This document shows, one piece after another, positions 1 to 8,001 of a stretch of DNA of 23,674 nt (positions within the stretch are counted from its first letter, which is position 1; every line of letters starts with the position of its first letter). The notes beneath the pieces are model-generated. The model ran no database searches. It saw nothing but the letters and a program-made list of their open reading frames with translations, and was not told the DNA's origin. Origin of the DNA: a virus. The translations under genes and the position numbers were made by a program. The stretch is taken from IMG/VR virus record IMGVR_UViG_3300027800_000048, positions 1 through 23,674 of that record. One strand, given 5' to 3'.

Positions 1-58
1 CTGTGCAGTCGTCAACAGCAACAGCGGCAGCAGTGGCGGCAGCAAGTAAATTCGTCAT
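1..58 (-). CDS. Start of an unidentified gene, truncated by the window edge
   Basis: An ATG at 58-56 is preceded by a good Shine-Dalgarno (AGGAG, nine bases upstream), and the frame stays open to base 1. Only about 19 residues are visible (MTNLLAAATAAAVAVDDC...), rich in alanine and mildly hydrophobic. It follows the endolysin gene after a 61-base gap with a TTGACA element. The N-terminus could be a membrane segment or an ordinary helix; with so little sequence I assign no function. The start itself is well supported by the ribosome site. Confidence 0.6.
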   Translation of the reverse strand, partial: MTNLLAAATAAAVAVDDCT

Positions 59-87
59 AGTAAATTACTCCTATAATATTTTGGCTT

Positions 88-116
88 ATCTAACAATATA
101 TGGTTAGTTTTGTCAA
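88..116 (-). promoter_or_regulatory. Candidate sigma70-type promoter before the left-edge gene
   Basis: On the minus strand a perfect TTGACA (116-111) is followed after 17 bases by TTAGAT (93-88), or after 18 by TAGATA. The -35 matches fully but the -10 is poor (about 3 of 6). It sits immediately after the endolysin stop codon and upstream of the ATG at 58. It could give separate expression of the next gene; confidence is limited by the weak -10. Confidence 0.35.
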
Positions 117-119
117 GTC

Positions 120-581
120 TTATCTGCAATATTTAGTATATTTATTGACAAAGTCTTCTACTCTACCTTTGCCTTTAGATGTGTTGTAAACCTCTTTCCA
201 TATATTTGCCAATCCATAGACATTATTAGCAGAAGGTAGTGGGAGAACTGACCTCCTATATTTTAGTCTAGCTATTACTATGCTATACTCTGGGTCATCT
301 TTAAGCCTTTTAAGATCTGGGCCGGACATTGAGAACTCAGCCCAAAGAACTGACTGCAGACTTTGTCGATAGCGTATGTAATTGTTCCAGATATCGTGCA
401 TAGTATTAGGTTCAATCTGCCACCAACCGAGCCCAGGACCACCACCTAATTGTTTTGTATACTTACAGAAATCACTTTCTACGGCACATGTACCCATCAG
501 TAGTTCAGTAGCTGCTGGGGAATACATCTGTAAGCGCATTAGAACGTCTGTAATGAGCAATCTCAAATCATCTTTATCCAT
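120..581 (-). CDS. Endolysin, lytic-transglycosylase/lysozyme-like
   Basis: About 153 residues from ATG 581; a GTG at 590 in the same frame would add three residues and overlap the previous gene's stop. The motif GTCAVESDF holds a probable catalytic glutamate (E35 from this ATG), followed by GGPGLGWWQIEP. This E plus glycine-rich G-W-W-Q pattern is that of SLT/lysozyme-like muramidases that cleave the MurNAc-GlcNAc bond of peptidoglycan. There is no signal peptide or membrane segment, so it would need a holin to reach the wall. It is the last gene of the left-end unit, one base after the metallophosphoesterase stop (from ATG 581), suggesting coupled translation. The visible ribosome site is weak (GTGG). 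A virion-associated muramidase is an alternative, but the short single-domain form fits a lysis enzyme better. Confidence 0.7.
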   Translation of the reverse strand: MDKDDLRLLITDVLMRLQMYSPAATELLMGTCAVESDFCKYTKQLGGGPGLGWWQIEPNTMHDIWNNYIRYRQSLQSVLWAEFSMSGPDLKRLKDDPEYSIVIARLKYRRSVLPLPSANNVYGLANIWKEVYNTSKGKGRVEDFVNKYTKYCR

Positions 582-582
582 A

Positions 583-1761
583 TCAACCACAATGTATTGG
601 AGCTGTAATAGTCACACCATGTTTAGGATCAACTAACCAAAAAGGTTGCTGAGGTGGTTCGTATCCAAAGTTTCCTGCGTCAGCAAATTCATTATAACCA
701 CAAATTGAGCCCGCCATGATCTGATTGCCTAAAAACTTCTGAGTATGAAAGTGGCCACAACAGAGAACGTCGTATGGTTGATCAACTGCTGACTGCCTAT
801 CACGTTTCTTTGTATCACCTTTTATAACAGGGAGAAGTGGGCCTGACCAGCCTGAACCCCCTCTAAACTGATTACCGTGAGTCAGCATGAAAGTAGTATC
901 ATATACTTTCACTAGTTTATCTGGGGACTCTGAAATACTAAAGGTAATTCTACTATCATTCTTTAGAGCAGAGGCTGTCATCTTGTAAAAGAGGTAGTCA
1001 AAGTTATCACGAACCGCATTCTTAAACTTCAACTTCTGCGACATCCTACCATGATTACCAACCACGCAAGGAACATAGACAGATCCATAGACATTAGTAA
1101 TAAGACGAATACCGGCAGCTAAAAGTTCGCTATAGTAGACAAGGGTGTCAGCAATGGGAAAGTCATTGGTAGCCTGCAGCTCCTCATGAATAACACCACT
1201 AACCATGTCGCCTGCGAGCATGAGCACTAAACCTTCAATCTCTATGCCGGTAAAGTAGGAGTTACGAAGTTTTATAAGGGATTGAAAATAGGTTTGAATG
1301 CGCTGAGTAGCAATCTCTCGGTTGTAAGCATTAATGCCATTGATCTGTTCAGGGTCAACGACTTCGTCAAAGTGTGTGTCAGAGAGCATGGCACAGGCCA
1401 TTGCTTTATTCTTAGTTAGGGATTTATTAATTAACCACTCAGGACTATCAGATTCCTGTTTAGAGACATTGTTGACAAGGTCAACAACTTTGTTGAGCCT
1501 ACCTAACTCATCTCTGAGTTCTTTGTTTTTACTGTTGAGTGATATGAGCTTATCTAGCAACCTTGCTTCTGATGCGGCCCCTGTATGTTTCAGCAGTACG
1601 TGCAAATTCTGCAGCATCTCATGCAGCACTCTCGCATTATGCTCGCTGCAAGTGCCTTTGAGTTCATCAGCTAACTTATCCCTTGACAGTATCTTTGATT
1701 CTTTCTCGTACTTAGATTTTAGCTTTAAAACTTTGCCCCAAACCTCATTGGTTAGCTTCAA
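583..1761 (-). CDS. Calcineurin-like metallophosphoesterase with N-terminal coiled coil
   Basis: 392 residues from a TTG start with AGGTGG about six bases upstream, overlapping the previous gene by 17 bases. All core motifs of the binuclear-metal phosphoesterase fold are present: D-T-H at 128-130, G-D at 184-185, G-N-H at 235-237, a histidine in LTHGNQ (H295) and G-H-F-H at 336-339. Residues 1-110 are charged and helical, partly coiled coil, possibly with a small helix-turn-helix. The family includes Mre11/SbcD nucleases, phosphodiesterases and RNA 2',3'-cyclic or protein phosphatases, so the substrate cannot be named. A DNA or nucleotide role is plausible in a phage, but the gene sits in the left-end lysis-like unit, not with replication genes. 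The catalytic residues look intact. Confidence 0.8.
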   Translation of the reverse strand: MKLTNEVWGKVLKLKSKYEKESKILSRDKLADELKGTCSEHNARVLHEMLQNLHVLLKHTGAASEARLLDKLISLNSKNKELRDELGRLNKVVDLVNNVSKQESDSPEWLINKSLTKNKAMACAMLSDTHFDEVVDPEQINGINAYNREIATQRIQTYFQSLIKLRNSYFTGIEIEGLVLMLAGDMVSGVIHEELQATNDFPIADTLVYYSELLAAGIRLITNVYGSVYVPCVVGNHGRMSQKLKFKNAVRDNFDYLFYKMTASALKNDSRITFSISESPDKLVKVYDTTFMLTHGNQFRGGSGWSGPLLPVIKGDTKKRDRQSAVDQPYDVLCCGHFHTQKFLGNQIMAGSICGYNEFADAGNFGYEPPQQPFWLVDPKHGVTITAPIHCG

Positions 1762-2125
1762 CCTTCACCACCTTTTTGTAATCAAGAGTTTTATAGAATA
1801 GGCCGCAGGAGAACGGAAAACTTTTTACTCCCCATTTAGAGAACTTAACTATGCAACCTTTGTTAGAACAATACTTTCTAAACTCACACTTTTCTCCAGC
1901 GTAAACTATGACACTGAACGCTCCATTAATATTTAATGCTAATGGCTTGGGCTGGACATCTACAGATTGCGCTATTGATGTTGTCAAGTTCCTCATCAAA
2001 TCGTTCATCTGATATAACTCCTCTATAGTTGGTAAGGAGTATACTTCTGAAAAAGGTGATTCCGAGGTAAACTTCACAGCTTCTGTCCCCGCAAACGTCG
2101 ATTCCAGGGCATCTTGTAGAGTCAA
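1745..2125 (-). CDS. Hypothetical protein with four-cysteine C-terminal module
   Basis: 126 residues. The start is a TTG with a near-ideal AAGGAG seven bases upstream; the first in-frame ATG is 39 residues further in. The N-terminal half is acidic and helical. The C-terminal half has cysteines 80, 86, 91 and 107 (C-x5-C-x4-C-x15-C), which could bind zinc or an Fe-S cluster. I do not recognise the family. It lies between a membrane coiled-coil protein and the metallophosphoesterase, and its end overlaps the latter's start, so the two are probably translationally coupled. A 71-codon ORF in another frame starts at 2141, but it lacks the strong ribosome site. Confidence 0.65.
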   Translation of the reverse strand: MTLQDALESTFAGTEAVKFTSESPFSEVYSLPTIEELYQMNDLMRNLTTSIAQSVDVQPKPLALNINGAFSVIVYAGEKCEFRKYCSNKGCIVKFSKWGVKSFPFSCGLFYKTLDYKKVVKVEANQ

Positions 2126-2140
2126 GTGTAATCTCCTTCA

Positions 2141-2521
2141 TTATTTTTTACCTGCTATGAGTTGATCTAGCTTACCAGAAATGTTACAGGTTGTGCCTTT
2201 TATCTCTGAAATTTCTCCTCTAATGTCCTGCATCTCCTCAAGCCATTTTATATGGAGCGCTGCCACTTGTTTGTCAACCAAAGCCGCAACATCTCTTTGA
2301 CAGGATTGTGTAATTGTTAAATGCTCTTTTTCAGTTAGAAGTCCTGCGCTTTTTAATGATTTAATGTCGGTTTCTAAAGTTTCTAGTCTACTATACAGAC
2401 CAAAAATCTTCCAAAGAGCAATAACGAATGAGAGTAAATACCCACTTCCCAGTACCTTCATCCATGGAATAGTAGACTTAATATACTCTATATCTTCTGG
2501 GGACAAAGGTTTCATATCCAT
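2141..2521 (-). CDS. Single-pass membrane coiled-coil protein, possible holin
   Basis: 126 residues. A short N-terminal segment (MDMKPLSPEDIEYIKSTIPW) is followed by one hydrophobic segment at about 22-42 (VLGSGYLLSFVIALWKIF), then a long charged, heptad-like helix to the C-terminus. Two cysteines (about 74 and 112) lie in the helix. The ribosome site AGGGA, seven bases before the ATG, sits inside one arm of a 34-bp palindrome. This is the first gene of the unit that ends with the endolysin, so a holin or other lysis role is a reasonable inference from position. One TM with a long soluble tail is unusual for textbook holins, so a spanin-like or membrane-anchor role is possible. Confidence 0.7.
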   Translation of the reverse strand: MDMKPLSPEDIEYIKSTIPWMKVLGSGYLLSFVIALWKIFGLYSRLETLETDIKSLKSAGLLTEKEHLTITQSCQRDVAALVDKQVAALHIKWLEEMQDIRGEISEIKGTTCNISGKLDQLIAGKK

Positions 2522-2525
2522 AAAA

Positions 2526-2559
2526 TAATCCCTAAATTTAATATTAAATTTAGGGATTA
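2526..2559 (-). repeat. 34-bp perfect palindrome over the ribosome site of the 2521 gene
   Basis: The sequence TAATCCCTAAATTTAA-TA-TTAAATTTAGGGATTA equals its own reverse complement. In the minus-strand transcript it folds to a long AU-rich hairpin whose 3' arm contains AGGGA, the only Shine-Dalgarno for the ATG at 2521, followed by TTTT. It may sequester the ribosome site, act as a DNA operator at the promoter start region, or work as a weak terminator. The dyad is seen directly; function is inferred. Confidence 0.6.
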
Positions 2560-2587
2560 CTTTATCACGTTAGCAATAACTTTGCAA
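2559..2587 (-). promoter_or_regulatory. Candidate promoter for the left-end (lysis-like) unit
   Basis: Minus strand TTGCAA (2587-2582), a 17-base spacer, then TAAAGT (2564-2559); each hexamer matches 4 of 6 consensus positions. It lies in the 132-base gap after the tail-spike gene, the largest break in the left half. The predicted start point falls inside the 34-bp palindrome. The rest of the gap (2588-2653) has only a small 5-bp hairpin after the spike stop codon. Confidence 0.4.
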
Positions 2588-2653
2588 CAACTAAAAAACT
2601 TAATTGCTACAGAGCTATTCTGATCTTTCTCTCATATCAGAAACTAAACTTTC

Positions 2654-4456
2654 TTAGTTAGTACCAGGGACTAAACCTTCAAACTGTGAATTGACTGAGT
2701 TATATATGAGCATTAATTTTGATCTATCTTCAGGAAGTGAAGAGTCAGAGGCTATATTGATATTACCTACACCATCTTTAACCACCACTGTGTGATCAGT
2801 GTCTTTGGCCTGGAGAATCAGTATATGACCATCGCTGAAAACACCTGCAATAGTAGTTAGGTCGTCAGTAGCGGCCCCTCCCTCTGTTTCTACCCTCACA
2901 AAAGATTCGTCATCTATCGTCAACACCCCCCCAGAGATGGTGCGGGATACTGGAGCCCCTAACGCCAAACCTTTTATATTCACTGCTTTAGTGTTAAGCA
3001 CCCCTTTGTCAAACCAGGAAGCCTCATCATTACTAACCCCAGTAATTACAGGAATACTAACCATGTTCCCTAACAAGGAGTTACCAGCAGCAAAAACATT
3101 TGTAACATTTTCATTCACCAGTACAGCAGACACACCAAACCCTTCAACATAGTTTCCTGTAAAATCAAGTCCTGCGTGGCCGGCGTCGATAGGGACAAAG
3201 ACAATAGCATGTGGTACCCTTCCACCCGTATTACTGCTTGTGGCTGTAGCTGTAAATCTTGTTCCTGCTATACTGATACCACTCCCGTGAGCTAAATACA
3301 TACAGTGAGTAGAGTTCGATGTGCCGTACATCTCAATATACCCACCTGAAAAACTCAAGCCTTTTACTGGAGATTTTACAAAAACCACTTTATCAGATGA
3401 ATAAACATCAAAGTTACACCCAATAAAATTTATTGCGCTAGATGTTCCAACTTCACCTATTCTAACATAGGCACTTCTGTTAGTTGCAAGTATGGTACTT
3501 GGGGCAGTGAAAATACATTTTAGAAATACATTATTATGGACATTAAGTCTAAGGTCAAGATGTAATACTGTGGGATCGTGAACTACCAGCATCTCCCACA
3601 AGTTTCCAAAACACCCCTCCTCAAGATACACACCAATTTTTGGTTGATATATGTAAAGGTCTTTAAAATGTGAGCCGTTAGCGTTTGTTCCAGAAATCCC
3701 ATTAATTTTATAGTGACACCACAAACTCATCCCAGAGAGAGTCAATGCTCGCGTTGACTCAGTTTCTGACCCGAGCTTGAACATTCCTGCAACAAGTGTA
3801 ACGTCTGCGTTAGAGGTGCCTTGCTCCTCACCTACATAATTAAGCGTAGTGCCGCCCGCAGAAGCCACTGAGCTGTTATTTGTGCTCTTCCCACTCCCGT
3901 CTCCTTTAATATTCAACCCTAGTCCTCGCACTACTGGGAATTGCTCGACCCTGTACACACCAGCAGTAATTCTTACAACCGGCTTCGCTCCATCAGGATA
4001 ACCATTAGCACAATCTATGGCAGCCTGTATTCCAGGCCCAGAATCTTCTGAAAAACTGCCAGCTACCGCCCCCCACCACTGTGGATATACTTTGGATATC
4101 TTCCCTTTTACATTTATACCTCCATCAAAATGCTTACTCTTGGTGGCTCTGAAACCTTTGAGAAAAGTAACAGTTACACCAGACCCACCTACGAGCATTC
4201 CCCCATCTTCAAACGTCACCTTTCTATCCGCAGGAAAGGTTAGATTAGAAGTGAGTGTGTGGGGGGCTGTGATGACTACCCGGCATCCAGCGTAATCAAT
4301 CCCAGCAGCATCCGCTATCGTGGGTATAGGCAACACCCAACCTGAAGGTCTAATGGCATAAACACCTGTCACTGGCATTAACAGCCCATCTTGTACCATA
4401 GTGTTTAAAAGCTCCTCATTCGCTCTCAGCCTTGCCAATCTTTCAGCTCCGGTCAT
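2654..4456 (-). CDS. Tail spike/fibre with pectate-lyase-like beta-helix, probable depolymerase
   Basis: 600 residues. ATG 4456 has TGGAG seven bases upstream. The motif YPQWWGAVAG at about 124-133 followed by DSGPGIQAAID at about 138-148 is the typical entry to the pectate-lyase-3/right-handed beta-helix fold of phage tail spikes. The body is rich in short G/N/S/T/V turns with repeated beta-strand character, as expected for a solenoid. Residues 1-45 likely form the virion anchor and 50-120 a small beta cap. Such proteins bind and often cleave surface polysaccharide; the substrate cannot be read from sequence. It is the last gene of the tail operon, where receptor-binding proteins are usual. 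Confidence 0.8.
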   Translation of the reverse strand: MTGAERLARLRANEELLNTMVQDGLLMPVTGVYAIRPSGWVLPIPTIADAAGIDYAGCRVVITAPHTLTSNLTFPADRKVTFEDGGMLVGGSGVTVTFLKGFRATKSKHFDGGINVKGKISKVYPQWWGAVAGSFSEDSGPGIQAAIDCANGYPDGAKPVVRITAGVYRVEQFPVVRGLGLNIKGDGSGKSTNNSSVASAGGTTLNYVGEEQGTSNADVTLVAGMFKLGSETESTRALTLSGMSLWCHYKINGISGTNANGSHFKDLYIYQPKIGVYLEEGCFGNLWEMLVVHDPTVLHLDLRLNVHNNVFLKCIFTAPSTILATNRSAYVRIGEVGTSSAINFIGCNFDVYSSDKVVFVKSPVKGLSFSGGYIEMYGTSNSTHCMYLAHGSGISIAGTRFTATATSSNTGGRVPHAIVFVPIDAGHAGLDFTGNYVEGFGVSAVLVNENVTNVFAAGNSLLGNMVSIPVITGVSNDEASWFDKGVLNTKAVNIKGLALGAPVSRTISGGVLTIDDESFVRVETEGGAATDDLTTIAGVFSDGHILILQAKDTDHTVVVKDGVGNINIASDSSLPEDRSKLMLIYNSVNSQFEGLVPGTN

Positions 4457-4513
4457 TTCACTGCTCCAGTATTATGATATTCTAAAAATATAAGTGTGAA
4501 GTCGCCGCTATAG

Positions 4514-5005
4514 CTACTCATGAGGAATGCTCATCATATCGGCCATAATCTCATTGAAGATCTCCTCGTAATACTCCCACGTAGGGGAGAATCCAAACAT
4601 CTCCACTACAGCGATATAAATTGAATCAATCTCATAGTCGCGCACGCTCGGGGTTACTTCCATCTGGGCGGTTATGGTAAATAGATTCCCAGCAATCGCA
4701 GTGAGTGCCCATGTGTTGGGTATAAATCTAGCTTGATACTCTGCCGGCACACTATTATCAAGTATAAGGTCAACTCTAAAGTACTGTGAAGGTTCTACTG
4801 ATACAGTCGCGTGAAAGGTTTCAAGGTAGTCATATCTATCTCCTACTACCCTCCATGCAACATTTACAAGCCGAGAAGAGTTTATCAGATTCCTTCTATA
4901 ACGCCCACCTCCACCATCAAGCTGAACTCTTAATACATCGGATGTTCCAATAGATGTTGAGTACTCAGAGGTTGTTGGTCTTATTAATAGTTTATAACTA
5001 GCCAT
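4514..5005 (-). CDS. Minor tail protein of unknown function between hub and spike
   Basis: 163 residues, ATG 5005 with GGAG nine bases upstream. The N-terminus (MASYKLLIRPTTSEYS...) and the alternating hydrophobic pattern suggest a compact beta-sandwich; the C-terminus is acidic and helical (EEIFNEIMADMM). No signal peptide or membrane segment. Its place between the J-like hub and the spike suggests a tail-tip part, such as an adaptor for the spike. I do not recognise a named family. The 66-base leader contains a 12-bp palindrome, TCACTGCAGTGA (5024-5035). Confidence 0.7.
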   Translation of the reverse strand: MASYKLLIRPTTSEYSTSIGTSDVLRVQLDGGGGRYRRNLINSSRLVNVAWRVVGDRYDYLETFHATVSVEPSQYFRVDLILDNSVPAEYQARFIPNTWALTAIAGNLFTITAQMEVTPSVRDYEIDSIYIAVVEMFGFSPTWEYYEEIFNEIMADMMSIPHE

Positions 5006-5071
5006 TATACATGTCTCCTGGTATCACTGCAGTGAAACATTATATTTTGATACCCTTGACACAGTCTCATA

Positions 5072-7657
5072 TTATTCAGTGACTAATCCATTAATAAAGT
5101 CAGTGTCATGTTCATAGAATCTAGCATCATAATTACTACAGTTAACACTATAGCTCTTATTTTCCTGCGGTGTAATTTCATTAACTAAGAAATTCTTAAT
5201 CTTATTATCTGTCTCTGCTACCAGATAATAAGTTGTTTTTGCATAAGCATCTTCAGCAGTAGATAATGGCAGAGCTGGAGCATGGGATAAAATGATAGTA
5301 TACTCACTATTACCTGGATTGCAACTTATATTTTCTACACTGCCGTCGCTAAGTTGTAAAAATATGCTGTAATCTACCCCAGTTTCAAATATTGTAGGTT
5401 GGGAAGTTGTTACTATAAGCCCATCCTGCGAAACAATCTCACCATCTTGCATATCAGGTCTTGTATTATCAGCTAATAATATGCGATGACCAGTAACAAG
5501 ATAGCCAGCCTCACTAGTAGCTGTAAATTCAACATCTACATTTTGGTAATTTATTTTATTATAAGCTCTCCAAGCGTGAAAGTGACTCTGCACTATATTT
5601 CTAACTCCAGGAATATCTAAAGTTTCTGGATTAATAGCGCTTCTATCTTCAGGTATATAATAGGAGGTTATAGCATCATCGGCTGGATCAGTATAAGTTA
5701 ATTCAACACCATCGCTATCTTTTCTAGGTCCAAAATATACTGTTCTAGCCTCTGTTCCAGGTAATTTATTCCTGTGGTTGAACAATAGGACACTGTCCTC
5801 AGTACTCCTCTCAAAATATAACTTAATTTTACTCGCCTGTCTGTATGCCCTACAAAATACAGCTTGAGCTATAGTAGCCAAAGTCTCTTCAAAACTTATA
5901 TTGACTTCAGAAAAAGTGTAGCAGAATTCGGCAGCTAGGGGGGTACCGAAATATTCAACTACCTCCTCTACGGTGGAATAGATCAGATCAAAATCTACCT
6001 CCGCTGGAGTGCGCCTCCCCATTCTAGGGTCTAGGCAGACTGCAGAAATAATGTCAGCAGCATTTCTGGTGCTATGAAGAGAGGATGAGAAGGTAGATCC
6101 AGAGATGCGTTGTGGGAGTTTTCTAGTTACAAGTAATTTTAACTTTCGTTCTTTAATACTCAAGGCACTCTGATTGACCACAGTCCTGGTAAGAACAGTA
6201 GTGATATCCCCGAAGTGTGGCTGCGTGACGGATTTAACAGACATCAAATCGCGGAATTGGATTTCGTCAACGACCACCCCATTGAAGTCGTAATCCTTGG
6301 GGGTGGTGCGCATCACCCTTACCTTGCAACGACCTGGAGTAATGAGAGCTGCCTTGACAGTTACACCTTTGACCTGATGGTCTGTCGATGACCCAATAAC
6401 GGTCCCCATGAAAGTTTCTAGTGCCCCAGCATTATCCCCGTCTCCATCTATCGGTTGCACTTCCATCTTGAACGACGCAGAGCGTGAGGTTTGGTTTGAC
6501 CCATCATCTGCATACATGCCTTGCGTAGCAACAACATTAGCATATACTGACTTGGTAGTGTTTGGCAAGGTATACCAATCTGTCCATCTATCCGCGGTAG
6601 TAGTTATCGTCGCTACGGCTGCGGTTGAGGTTCCTGAGGTTTCAAGACAATTCCATAAAGTATTCTCTGCTTCTGGGTTAACGAGAACAAGCGTGTTTGA
6701 GGTAACGGACAGCAGTTCATAAGTGCCGTCAAGATTGATCACACTTTCTGGGCATATTAGAGGAACGGGAGTAACATTGAGAAATGCCCCCTCAATGGTG
6801 ATCGCGTCACCATCTTCAAACTTATCAGTAAAATCTATACTAGAATCATTACAAAAAATCGTGTCTGGCCAAGTAAAAACAAGGGTATTCTTTGTATCGA
6901 CCCTGTTCTCATTTGGTGCTCTCAACACTTGCCCGTTGACAGACTCGGAACGGTCAATATCAAGCACAGGTTCAGCAATCGGATCACCAACCGTGTAAAA
7001 AGGCACTCCACTGTTTGGTGATGTGTTTGGGCCGTACACCTCAAGCCCTGCTCCTGAAATGTTATCTACTGGGGTTATCCCCTCTACAGCTTCATGTATT
7101 TCATACGCACCGACACCAACACACAGATAACTGATCTCGATTTCTCGATTACCTACAAAAATAGAGTAGGGGAGAGCAAGAAGGTCAGGCACGGACCATA
7201 CAGTACCATAAATTGAAGGTATTCTACCATTTAATCTTGGAGTATTAACTCGACCAGAAAGCACACCATTTGGTGACTGGACCTGTTGGTTACGTGTAGT
7301 TGGAGCGTTCGGCACACTAGGAGCTAGAATTTTAGACACTGCCATAGAAACCACCATAACGGCTAGGGCCTTTCCTATGACTAACCACGTCCCTGGGTCA
7401 GTCCCAGGATAAACTACTGCATAAAGCTGACCTTCCAATGACTGCAGTCTTTTAATACCTTCCTCTAATACCAAAACCCCTTCATGCCCTATAGGTGTAA
7501 CATCTCTACTTTCTGCTATTTGCTCATGATATATCCTAGCAGTCTCAGGTAAAACCTCATATCTCTCCTTCAAGCTAGCACAAATATCTTCAGTTTTAAT
7601 GTGCTCCCAAGTGCTTGGTTCCAAGACATTATCAATGAGAGTCAAGGTCTTCAACAT
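5072..7657 (-). CDS. Central tail hub / host-specificity protein, lambda J-like
   Basis: 861 residues, ATG 7657 with GAGG eight bases upstream, overlapping the peptidase stop by seven bases. Residues about 93-113 are strongly hydrophobic (VIGKALAVMVVSMAVSKI), as in the lambda I-type region, followed by SPNG...GRIPSIYGTVWSVPDLLALPY, a pattern typical of J-family hubs. The middle (about 470-720) has the DPRMGRRTP... and LATIAQAVFCRAYR... segments seen in tip-attachment proteins. The protein closes the distal tube, contacts the tape-measure end and carries receptor-binding parts. At 861 residues it is shorter than lambda J (about 1130) and lacks obvious fibronectin repeats at the C-terminus, so receptor binding may fall to the downstream spike. 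The I-like N-terminus suggests an I-J fusion. Confidence 0.8.
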   Translation of the reverse strand: MLKTLTLIDNVLEPSTWEHIKTEDICASLKERYEVLPETARIYHEQIAESRDVTPIGHEGVLVLEEGIKRLQSLEGQLYAVVYPGTDPGTWLVIGKALAVMVVSMAVSKILAPSVPNAPTTRNQQVQSPNGVLSGRVNTPRLNGRIPSIYGTVWSVPDLLALPYSIFVGNREIEISYLCVGVGAYEIHEAVEGITPVDNISGAGLEVYGPNTSPNSGVPFYTVGDPIAEPVLDIDRSESVNGQVLRAPNENRVDTKNTLVFTWPDTIFCNDSSIDFTDKFEDGDAITIEGAFLNVTPVPLICPESVINLDGTYELLSVTSNTLVLVNPEAENTLWNCLETSGTSTAAVATITTTADRWTDWYTLPNTTKSVYANVVATQGMYADDGSNQTSRSASFKMEVQPIDGDGDNAGALETFMGTVIGSSTDHQVKGVTVKAALITPGRCKVRVMRTTPKDYDFNGVVVDEIQFRDLMSVKSVTQPHFGDITTVLTRTVVNQSALSIKERKLKLLVTRKLPQRISGSTFSSSLHSTRNAADIISAVCLDPRMGRRTPAEVDFDLIYSTVEEVVEYFGTPLAAEFCYTFSEVNISFEETLATIAQAVFCRAYRQASKIKLYFERSTEDSVLLFNHRNKLPGTEARTVYFGPRKDSDGVELTYTDPADDAITSYYIPEDRSAINPETLDIPGVRNIVQSHFHAWRAYNKINYQNVDVEFTATSEAGYLVTGHRILLADNTRPDMQDGEIVSQDGLIVTTSQPTIFETGVDYSIFLQLSDGSVENISCNPGNSEYTIILSHAPALPLSTAEDAYAKTTYYLVAETDNKIKNFLVNEITPQENKSYSVNCSNYDARFYEHDTDFINGLVTE

Positions 7658-8001
7658 AGGTAATACCTCACTCGTTTAGCCCCAACACCAACAACTTCTA
7701 TTGGTTGGTACTGAACTCCTTTTTCTGTAATATGCAAAACTTTGCCCCTTACAAATACACCAACATGTGGAGTGGCTTTATGATATTGAAAAAAAACTAA
7801 GCATGGGTCTGATGGAGTCTCTAACCTCTTAAATCTACGCAGATTAGATGTGGTTACTTTGTTAGTCTTCGTGGATAGAGAAAGCTCGTTACTCAAGTCC
7901 TGCCCCGTTAGGTCTAACCATACATCAACCGCAAAACTCGCACATCCGTAGGAATGAATATTGTATTTTCTACCAAAGTATTTGTCAGTAGAAAAACTCA
8001 T
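7651..8001 (-). CDS. Tail-tip cysteine peptidase, NlpC/P60-like (lambda K-like)
   Basis: 116 residues, starting in an ATGA overlap with the upstream gene and overlapping the hub gene start by seven bases. The motif SYGCASFAVDVWLDL supplies the nucleophile C20, and PHVGVFVRGKVLH supplies H79 and H90; this C...H...H order is that of NlpC/P60 and related cell-wall cysteine peptidases. In lambda-like phages such a domain sits at the same place, between minor tail proteins and I/J, and helps open the wall at DNA entry or takes part in tip assembly. It lacks the N-terminal JAB/MPN domain of lambda K, so it is a minimal form. Confidence 0.75.
   Translation of the reverse strand: MSFSTDKYFGRKYNIHSYGCASFAVDVWLDLTGQDLSNELSLSTKTNKVTTSNLRRFKRLETPSDPCLVFFQYHKATPHVGVFVRGKVLHITEKGVQYQPIEVVGVGAKRVRYYLC

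Noticed and set aside
1926-2141. 71-codon minus-strand ORF starting in a TAATG overlap after the membrane protein gene
   Set aside because: It lies in another frame of the Cys4 gene, which has a much stronger ribosome site (AAGGAG before TTG), is longer and overlaps the next gene in a typical coupled way. A dual-coding role is not excluded.
5024-5044. 12-bp palindrome TCACTGCAGTGA and a nearby minus-strand TATAAT in the 5006-5071 gap
   Set aside because: No acceptable -35 at 16-18 bases, and a single 12-bp palindrome is weak evidence for an operator.
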